Origin: Cellvibrionaceae bacterium
Lineage (GTDB): Bacteria > Pseudomonadota > Gammaproteobacteria > Pseudomonadales > Cellvibrionaceae
DNA: 7,466 nt
Assembly (NCBI GenBank): GCA_025800435.1
Contig: JAOXRV010000047.1
Span: forward strand, 1-7,466
Reading direction: 5' to 3'
Part shown: positions 1-4,801 of the stretch, piece by piece
Layout of the letters: each line of letters opens with the position of its first letter
How positions within the stretch are numbered: the first letter of the stretch is position 1
Translations under genes and position numbers: made by a program
Notes under the pieces: generated by a model
Told to the model about the DNA's origin: nothing
The model's database searches: none
What the model saw: only the letters and a program-made list of their open reading frames with translations

Positions 1-711
1 CACCAGTCCAGCAGCTTTGCCCGGCGTCAGCAGCTGGACGAGCAGGGTTTACACCTGAGCTACCCGAAGCAGCGCAAGGTGGTAGACTCCAGCCGCTGGC
101 CCTGGCGCGCAGTGGGGCAAATCAACGTCGGTGCCAATCGTTTTTGCAGCGGTGTATTGGTTGGCCCGGATCAGGTGCTAACGGTGGCCCACTGCATTTG
201 GGATAAAAATGCTAAGCGCTGGCACAAGCCGGCCAATATCCATTTTGTGGCGGGTTATTCACGTGGCAACTACCAGGCCTATAGTCGCATAAAACAGGTA
301 CAGGCCAGCGGCGGCTTTCATTCCAGCAAAGAGGTAGACCTGAGCACGGTGCACCGCGACTGGGCCTTATTGCGCCTGGAAAAACCCATTGGCGGCAGTA
401 TTGGCTTCTTGCCCATGATCAGCAACCCCAGGCAGATAGCTAAGGGCGCCACACTGGCACTGGCGGGCTATCGCCAGGATCGCTCCGAGGTACTAACGGT
501 TGAGCGTGATTGTAAGCTACTGGCCCACAATCAACATCAAGGTGTATTCGATCACAGCTGCAAAGTGCGCGAAGGCGATTCCGGCGGCCCCTTGCTGAGC
601 AAGCAGGGCGATACATGGCAGGTGATGGGTATCCAATCGCTGGAGGCACGCAGCAAAAATAGAGTCTGGGGTATCGCATTAACGGCCAATAGCCAAACCA
701 TGATGCCTTAG
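1..711 (+). CDS. Trypsin-like (S1 / V8-like) serine protease, 5'-truncated by the window edge
   Basis: The reading frame is open from base 1, so the true start and any signal peptide lie upstream; the GTG at 79 is only an internal candidate and would cut into the domain start. Counting from the codon at base 1, the catalytic triad is visible: His64 in TVAHC, Asp120 in RDWALL and Ser194 in GDSGGPLL. A Cys in CSGVLVGP pairs plausibly with the Cys after the His, as in S1 proteases, and a second pair (DCKLL and HSCKV) precedes the serine. The segment KVVDSSRWPWRAVGQINV resembles the mature start of bacterial V8/glutamyl-endopeptidase-like proteins, where cleavage after a basic residue frees the N-terminus. 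Such enzymes are normally exported and hydrolyse peptide bonds. Substrate specificity cannot be read here: a Lys occupies the place after the Cys near the S1 pocket. It converges on the minus-strand GTPase gene and ends at TAG 709-711. The family call is firm, the physiological role unknown. Confidence 0.88.
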   Translation, partial: HQSSSFARRQQLDEQGLHLSYPKQRKVVDSSRWPWRAVGQINVGANRFCSGVLVGPDQVLTVAHCIWDKNAKRWHKPANIHFVAGYSRGNYQAYSRIKQVQASGGFHSSKEVDLSTVHRDWALLRLEKPIGGSIGFLPMISNPRQIAKGATLALAGYRQDRSEVLTVERDCKLLAHNQHQGVFDHSCKVREGDSGGPLLSKQGDTWQVMGIQSLEARSKNRVWGIALTANSQTMMP

Positions 712-771
712 CCGAGGTTTGTCATCGCCGCCCATCTACATCCAACTGGTTTTCACGCCCCAAGGCAGAGC
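712..771. other. Short convergent intergenic gap, no clear terminator
   Basis: Sixty bases separate the stop of the protease gene from the stop of the minus-strand GTPase gene. I looked for a GC-rich stem followed by a T run on either strand and found none that convinces. The only weak inverted match, GCAGA at 765-769 with TCTGC at 782-786, has a 12-base loop and lies partly inside the GTPase coding end. Confidence 0.5.
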
Positions 772-1707
772 TTAGTGTTTTTTCTGCCGCTGTCGCTGGG
801 GTTTACGGGCCTGGCGGCGGGCTTCATCCTTGGCGGCTTTTGCCATTTTTAGTCGCTCTACCTCGGCCAGTTCTGTGGCCAACATAGCCGGGGTTTCCAG
901 GGTAATCGGGCCCAGCTGGCCAGCGCGCAGTTCTTTAATCAATAACTCGGAAACCTTGTGTAAATCTACCTGACCGCCGCCGCGCACACAGGCCCGGCGC
1001 TTGCCAATCGCTTCGAGGTTTTCAATTTCTGTATTTAAAATCTGCTCCAGTTGGTAACGCTCTAGCAAGCGCTCGGGGTAGGCCTGGGCTAAATAGGCAA
1101 CGGCGTAAAAGGCGATATCCTCATATTCCATAGCGGTATCTTTAATGGCACCGGAAACACCAAGGCGGTAGCCAGAGTGTTCATTCTCCACTTTGGGCCA
1201 GAGCATACCCGGCGTATCCCACAGCATAATGCCGTTGCGTAAATTGATTTTTTGTTGGCCTTTAGTCACCGCCGGCTCATTGCCCACCTTGGCAATCGCG
1301 CGCCCGGCCAGAGTGTTGATTAAGGTAGACTTGCCGACATTGGGAATGCCCAAAATCATCGCATTAATGGTTTTAAAGGCATTGCTATCGGGTAGCATTT
1401 TACGGCATAAATCGGGCAGTATGCGCGCTTTGCTGGGGTTGTCGGTACTGATTGCCAGGGTTTTTACCCCTTGCTGCTCATCAAAAAATCGCTGCCACTG
1501 TTCGGTCAGAACCGGGTCGGCTAAATCGGTTTTAGTCAGCACTTTAATGCAAGGCTTATCGCCGCGCAGTTCGGTAATCAGCGGGTTCTGGCTGGAGTAG
1601 GGCAGGCGCGCATCCAGTACCTCAATATAGAGGTCAATCTGCTTGGCCGCCTCGCGCACCTGTTTTTGGGCCTTGTGCATATGGCCCGGATACCAGTGAA
1701 TTGCCAT
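772..1707 (-). CDS. ylqF: Ribosome biogenesis GTPase YlqF/RbgA (circularly permuted GTPase)
   Basis: This 311-residue protein has the full signature of the YlqF/RbgA family. The N-terminus WYPGHMHKAQ is followed by DLYIEVLDARLPYSSQNP, typical of the family. The GTPase motifs occur in permuted order: G4 TKTD at residues 58-61, a G5-like AIS near 85-87, then G1 (P-loop) GIPNVGKST at 120-128, the G2 threonine in PAVTKG near 148, and G3 DTPG at 164-167. The motif GYRLGVSGAI near 179-188 is also family-typical. The C-terminal domain ends in a Lys/Arg-rich tail (about 283-311), a likely rRNA contact. In Bacillus, RbgA binds the pre-50S particle and promotes late large-subunit maturation; the same cytoplasmic role is inferred here. 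The ATG at 1707 is preceded by an AAGG-type ribosome binding site, and the gene lies 33 bases downstream of the lipoprotein gene, so the two are probably co-transcribed. Confidence 0.95.
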   Translation of the reverse strand: MAIHWYPGHMHKAQKQVREAAKQIDLYIEVLDARLPYSSQNPLITELRGDKPCIKVLTKTDLADPVLTEQWQRFFDEQQGVKTLAISTDNPSKARILPDLCRKMLPDSNAFKTINAMILGIPNVGKSTLINTLAGRAIAKVGNEPAVTKGQQKINLRNGIMLWDTPGMLWPKVENEHSGYRLGVSGAIKDTAMEYEDIAFYAVAYLAQAYPERLLERYQLEQILNTEIENLEAIGKRRACVRGGGQVDLHKVSELLIKELRAGQLGPITLETPAMLATELAEVERLKMAKAAKDEARRQARKPQRQRQKKH

Positions 1708-1717
1708 TGCTGTTTTT

Positions 1718-1723
1718 ACCTTA
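1718..1723 (-). promoter_or_regulatory. Ribosome binding site of ylqF
   Basis: On the minus strand the sequence TAAGGT lies 10 bases before the ATG whose first base is at 1707. It is a partial Shine-Dalgarno match with slightly long spacing and supports that start. Confidence 0.55.
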
Positions 1724-1740
1724 TCGCTCGGCTGGAATCA

Positions 1741-2469
1741 TTACTCGGCCTGTGGTTTGAAGCCCGGGTTATTGAGGATAGGCTGGCGCAATTTGTGAAA
1801 ATGGCGCGGCGCGATATATTGGATAAGCTCTTTGCCGTCTTCACTGAGGACGATATCCAAACCTTTTTCAGGGTAGAAAAAGTGGATGAGCTGCTCCGAT
1901 TTTAACACCTCGGGCGCCTTACCAAAGCGGCCCTCAATAATATCTTCATCCAGGTTGATGGCGGGAATAAAACTAATGCCGGAGATAGGCGCCTGCCGGG
2001 CTATCACCCAATCGGCTTCGGTGGGGAAGAGCTTGCGCGCACCGCTGGCCATATAGTCGCCTTGTTCTAAGTTTTGAATCATTTGTGCCATTTGGGTGGG
2101 TGTTATATCCACCAGCAACACCAGCTTGCCGCTCAGTGGCCCGGCTTTGTAGTGGCTGGCGTATAGCTCCATGCTGGCTTTATTTTGCTGATCGATAATA
2201 ATCGCCGATTCGGTATCGGACCCGAGCAATTGCTGGGCTTGCTCCAGAGTGGTGTGGCCCAGACGAATATCGAATACTTGGCTGCTGCCATCTTCAAAGG
2301 TCTCAATCTGCCAGGGTAGGCCAGTAATCACACGCTCTGGCCCATCGTCGGCTGAGCCACCACAAGCGCTCAAGCCAAGCACTAGCGTAAGCATGGAGGC
2401 CTGTTTAAATATTGAGCGCCCAGGGGTTTTAGGGGTGTCGCACAGCTGACGAAGAAAAGACAAAATCAT
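1741..2469 (-). CDS. Putative outer-membrane lipoprotein of unknown function
   Basis: I do not recognise this protein as a named family. From the ATG at 2469 it has 242 residues. A TTG at 2487 would add six residues, but it lies only about nine bases after the predicted transcription start and has no ribosome binding site, whereas the ATG has GTGAG six bases upstream. The N-terminus carries a type II signal peptide: a basic stretch (SIFKQ) precedes the hydrophobic MLTLVLGL and the lipobox LSAC, with the lipidated Cys at residue 36. The residue after Cys is Gly, not Asp, which favours outer-membrane sorting. The mature part is acidic and soluble, with no further membrane span. The segment FDIRLGHTTLEQAQQLLG (about 66-83) recalls the BamE/SmpA fold pattern, and a later GRFGKAPEVL plus a GLDIVLSEDGK strand (about 180-212) may be a related repeat; this is inference. 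It is the first gene of a likely operon with ylqF. Confidence 0.75.
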   Translation of the reverse strand: MILSFLRQLCDTPKTPGRSIFKQASMLTLVLGLSACGGSADDGPERVITGLPWQIETFEDGSSQVFDIRLGHTTLEQAQQLLGSDTESAIIIDQQNKASMELYASHYKAGPLSGKLVLLVDITPTQMAQMIQNLEQGDYMASGARKLFPTEADWVIARQAPISGISFIPAINLDEDIIEGRFGKAPEVLKSEQLIHFFYPEKGLDIVLSEDGKELIQYIAPRHFHKLRQPILNNPGFKPQAE

Positions 2470-2475
2470 GGTAGA

Positions 2476-2480
2476 CTCAC
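2476..2480 (-). promoter_or_regulatory. Ribosome binding site deciding the lipoprotein start
   Basis: GTGAG on the minus strand lies six bases upstream of the ATG at 2469 and can pair with the UCAC part of the 16S 3' end. No comparable site precedes the alternative TTG at 2487, so it favours the shorter protein. Confidence 0.45.
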
Positions 2481-2502
2481 AGCCCAATTAGAAAGTGGGG
2501 CG

Positions 2503-2508
2503 ATTATA
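2503..2508 (-). promoter_or_regulatory. Extended -10 promoter for the lipoprotein-ylqF unit
   Basis: On the minus strand the sequence TGCTATAAT is a perfect -10 hexamer with the TGn extension. No good -35 is present (the best, TTAGGC at 2527-2532 with an 18-base spacer, matches poorly), which is usual for extended -10 promoters. Transcription would begin near 2496, giving a leader of about 27 bases before the ATG at 2469. Confidence 0.6.
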
Positions 2509-2549
2509 GCAAAGCCCCAAGCCGATGCCTAAAGGTGCACTGAGCTGTC

Positions 2550-2580
2550 TTGGCATAACTCGGTAACACGCGCGTCTTAT
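2550..2580 (+). promoter_or_regulatory. Possible promoter for the reductase-patatin-hrpB unit
   Basis: A TTGGCA at 2550-2555 matches the -35 consensus in five of six places, but the nearest -10 candidate, TCTTAT at 2575-2580, is 19 bases away and matches only four of six. It would leave almost no leader before the ATG at 2592. An alternative -10, CATAAC at 2554-2559, lacks a -35. A promoter must lie in this divergent gap or upstream of it, but its exact place is uncertain. Confidence 0.25.
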
Positions 2581-2591
2581 AAGTGGAAACT

Positions 2592-3674
2592 ATGAAAGCC
2601 ATCATTAGCAAGGCCCTCAGTGACGATTACTCCCAGCTGGAACTGATTGATCGAGACAAACCCGAGCCCGGCCCCGGTCAGGTACGCGTGCGCATGTTAA
2701 TGGCCCCGATCAATCCATCCGATAGCAATTTTATTCACGGTGATTACTACAATGCCCTGGCGCGCTTGATCTGGAACCAAGGGCAACAGCGGCCTTTCTT
2801 TGACCCGGCTCGGCAACAAATCTACCCTCAATTGCCCTATGTGCTCGGTGGTGAAGGTGTCGGCATTGTCGAGGCTTGTGGCTCGGGCTTATTGGCCCGA
2901 CGCCTGGCGGGTAAACGGGTCGCCATTGCGGCTGGCCCACCCGAGGGTAGCTGGCAAGAATACACCGTAGTGGATGCTAAAAAAGCTATTCCGGTAGGCG
3001 ATCACCTAAACGATGAGCAGGCGGCCATGTTTACCATCAACCCGCTGTCTGCCTACGCCATAGTGCGCAAGGTATTGCAGGCCCGAAAAGGCCAGTGGTT
3101 GCTGCAAAGCGGCGCCGCTTCAGCGCTGGGGCAAATGGTTATTCGAATGGCGGCCGAGTACGGCTATCGAACCATTAATATTATTCGCAACCCGGCCCAA
3201 AAAGCCCAGCTGCTCAACCTCGGGGCGGATGAAGTTATTGTGCTCGGTGAAGACAATGAAGGCAATGAAGGCAATATTGTCGAACAAGTGGCGCAAATTA
3301 GCGGCGGCCGCGGTGTGGACAATGCCATGGATTGCATCGGCGGCGAATTAGCCGGTGATATGGCGCGCTGTTTAGGTGTCGGCGGCAAGCTGGTGTTGTA
3401 TGGCACTCTCGGTGGCCGGGATATGGTGTTGCCAGCGCGAGATCTAATGATGCCGGGGGCCAAAGTCGAGGGCTTTTTCGCTGGTAGCTGGCTGGCCCGC
3501 CAGTCGACAATCACCTTGTTATCCTGTATTCGCCAATTGAACAAACTCAGCCAAAAAGGCTTTTTTCATACCGATGTCGTAAAAACCTACCCCATGGCGG
3601 AGTTTGCACAAGCCCTAAACGCCGCCAACAGCAGCGCAAAAGGCGGTAAGATTTTACTGCGTATTGGCGAATGA
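2592..3674 (+). CDS. MDR-family oxidoreductase, MECR-like (2-enoyl thioester reductase type)
   Basis: This 360-residue protein belongs to the medium-chain dehydrogenase/reductase superfamily. The N-terminal GroES-like domain holds MAPINPSDSNFIHGDY (about residues 37-52) and PYVLGGEGVGIVEACG (82-97), both close to mitochondrial-type enoyl thioester reductases (MECR/ETR). The Rossmann domain has the cofactor loop SGAASALGQ (173-181) followed by TINIIRN (194-200), where the Arg is expected to favour NADPH. Zinc-ligand cysteines typical of alcohol dehydrogenases are missing, so it is a zinc-independent reductase. By family, it would reduce trans-2-enoyl-CoA or -ACP in the cytoplasm; a quinone or other enone substrate is possible. 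A longer loop of about 25 residues (about 51-79) replaces the short turn usual before the PAVGGNEGV-type motif. The ATG at 2592 is chosen because the GTG at 2583 falls in the SD-like GTGGA. It is the first gene of a plus-strand unit, 33 bases before the patatin gene. Confidence 0.85.
   Translation: MKAIISKALSDDYSQLELIDRDKPEPGPGQVRVRMLMAPINPSDSNFIHGDYYNALARLIWNQGQQRPFFDPARQQIYPQLPYVLGGEGVGIVEACGSGLLARRLAGKRVAIAAGPPEGSWQEYTVVDAKKAIPVGDHLNDEQAAMFTINPLSAYAIVRKVLQARKGQWLLQSGAASALGQMVIRMAAEYGYRTINIIRNPAQKAQLLNLGADEVIVLGEDNEGNEGNIVEQVAQISGGRGVDNAMDCIGGELAGDMARCLGVGGKLVLYGTLGGRDMVLPARDLMMPGAKVEGFFAGSWLARQSTITLLSCIRQLNKLSQKGFFHTDVVKTYPMAEFAQALNAANSSAKGGKILLRIGE
3254..3275 (+). repeat. 9-base in-frame tandem microrepeat inside the reductase gene
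   Basis: The unit CAATGAAGG occurs twice and is followed by a partial third copy, CAAT. It encodes NEGNEGN at residues 222-228, in a likely surface loop of the Rossmann domain between the LGADEVIVLGED strand and the following helix. In-frame, so length changes by slippage would not break the gene. Confidence 0.85.
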
Positions 3675-3707
3675 TAATCCCTGAACGATAACAACTGCCC
3701 AAAGCCA

Positions 3708-4796
3708 ATGAGTAATACCCCACACCCTTTAATCAATATCTATGCCGGGCGCACTGCGCTGGCTCACCTGCGCAGCAATGGCCTCTCACCCGAGCATATC
3801 AGTACTGTTTTTGGTGCTTCCGGCGCGGCAAAGTGGCTGGCTATCTACGGTTTAGATCGCGCTATTTTTGAAACTTGGCTGTCCCCGAGCCAACAGCCGA
3901 TACAGTTGTTCGGCACCTCAGTAGGCGCCTGGAAATTGGCCGCCGCCGCCCAAAGCGAGGCGGGCAAGGCACTGTTTCGCCTGGCCGACGCCTATATCGC
4001 CCAAACCTATAGCAAACAAGCCGTGCCCGCTGATGTGGTGCGTGAAACCAGTAAAATTATCGATCGCTTTTTACCCCCCGGAGCCATCGAAGACATATTA
4101 AATAGCCCTAATCGCCACTATAATTGTGGCGCAGTTCGCTGCTCGGGCTCACTCGCTCATGAGCGTAAATGGTCGCTGTTAGCGGGCATGAGCGAGGGCT
4201 TTGTCCGCTCTATTGGCGGCTCCTATGGCGCCATGTTTGAGCGGGTGGTGTTTAGCGATGCGCGTCGAATGCCCGCGCTGAAAACCGAGCCCGGTATAAA
4301 AAATTTACAGTTTTCCCTAAGCGCCGATAATTTTGTGGCCGCGCTAAAATCCTCCGGTGCTATCCCCTATATTATGAACGGCGTCGATGCCATCGTTGGC
4401 GCTGAGCCAGGTGTTTACCGCGATGGCGGGCTGTTGGATTATCACCCCATTCCCAGTCGCTTCTGGGCTGAATCTGGGCTGGTGTTATACCCTCATTTTT
4501 ACGATCACCTTATCCCCAATTGGTTTGATAAATTTTATTCAAACCGTCGCGCCAACGCGGCCCAGCTCGACAATGTGATTATGATTTCCCCGAGCGCCGA
4601 TTTTGTACGCAGCCTGCCCGACGGGCGCTTACCTGACCGCAAAGACTTCTCGCGCTATAAGGGCCGCAACGAGGAGCGCCAGTGGCGTTGGCGCGCCGCC
4701 ATGAACAGCAGCACAGCACTGGGCGAAGCATTTTTAGAAGTGGCTGGCAGTGGCGATATCGCCAAACACGCCAGGCCTTTCCCCGAGCACAGTTAA
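3708..4796 (+). CDS. Patatin-like phospholipase / acyl hydrolase
   Basis: The 362-residue product shows the Ser-Asp dyad of patatin-like lipases. The nucleophile elbow GTSVG is at residues 69-73 (Ser71), and the catalytic Asp is in DGGLLDYHP (Asp239). SGAIPYIMNGV (about 216-226), just upstream, matches the usual patatin segment before the DGG motif. The glycine-rich oxyanion loop, usually GGGxxG, is here FGASGAAKW (35-43), a divergent form. Members hydrolyse acyl esters of phospholipids or neutral lipids; the true substrate is not evident. There is no signal peptide or membrane span, so a cytoplasmic or membrane-peripheral enzyme is likely. The ATG at 3708 lacks a strong Shine-Dalgarno site, but no in-frame start further in would keep the oxyanion loop intact. 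The gene sits 33 bases after the reductase and ends 5 bases before hrpB, so it probably shares their transcript. The family call is confident, the substrate is not. Confidence 0.87.
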   Translation: MSNTPHPLINIYAGRTALAHLRSNGLSPEHISTVFGASGAAKWLAIYGLDRAIFETWLSPSQQPIQLFGTSVGAWKLAAAAQSEAGKALFRLADAYIAQTYSKQAVPADVVRETSKIIDRFLPPGAIEDILNSPNRHYNCGAVRCSGSLAHERKWSLLAGMSEGFVRSIGGSYGAMFERVVFSDARRMPALKTEPGIKNLQFSLSADNFVAALKSSGAIPYIMNGVDAIVGAEPGVYRDGGLLDYHPIPSRFWAESGLVLYPHFYDHLIPNWFDKFYSNRRANAAQLDNVIMISPSADFVRSLPDGRLPDRKDFSRYKGRNEERQWRWRAAMNSSTALGEAFLEVAGSGDIAKHARPFPEHS

Positions 4797-4801
4797 CAAC
4801 A

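Noticed and set aside
765..786. Possible hairpin GCAGA/TCTGC at the end of ylqF
   Set aside because: The stem is only five pairs with a 12-base loop and no properly placed T run, so it is not a credible terminator.
1193..1600. 135-codon plus-strand open frame antisense to ylqF
   Set aside because: The opposite strand carries the conserved GTPase motifs; this frame shows no domain and has no ribosome binding site of note.
2525..2556. Imperfect inverted repeat ATGCC ... GGCAT in the divergent promoter region
   Set aside because: Five-base arms with a 22-base separation are expected by chance; not enough to call an operator.
3164..3544. 126-codon minus-strand open frame inside the reductase gene
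   Set aside because: Ser/Pro-rich low-complexity translation opposite the conserved Rossmann domain; a shadow frame.
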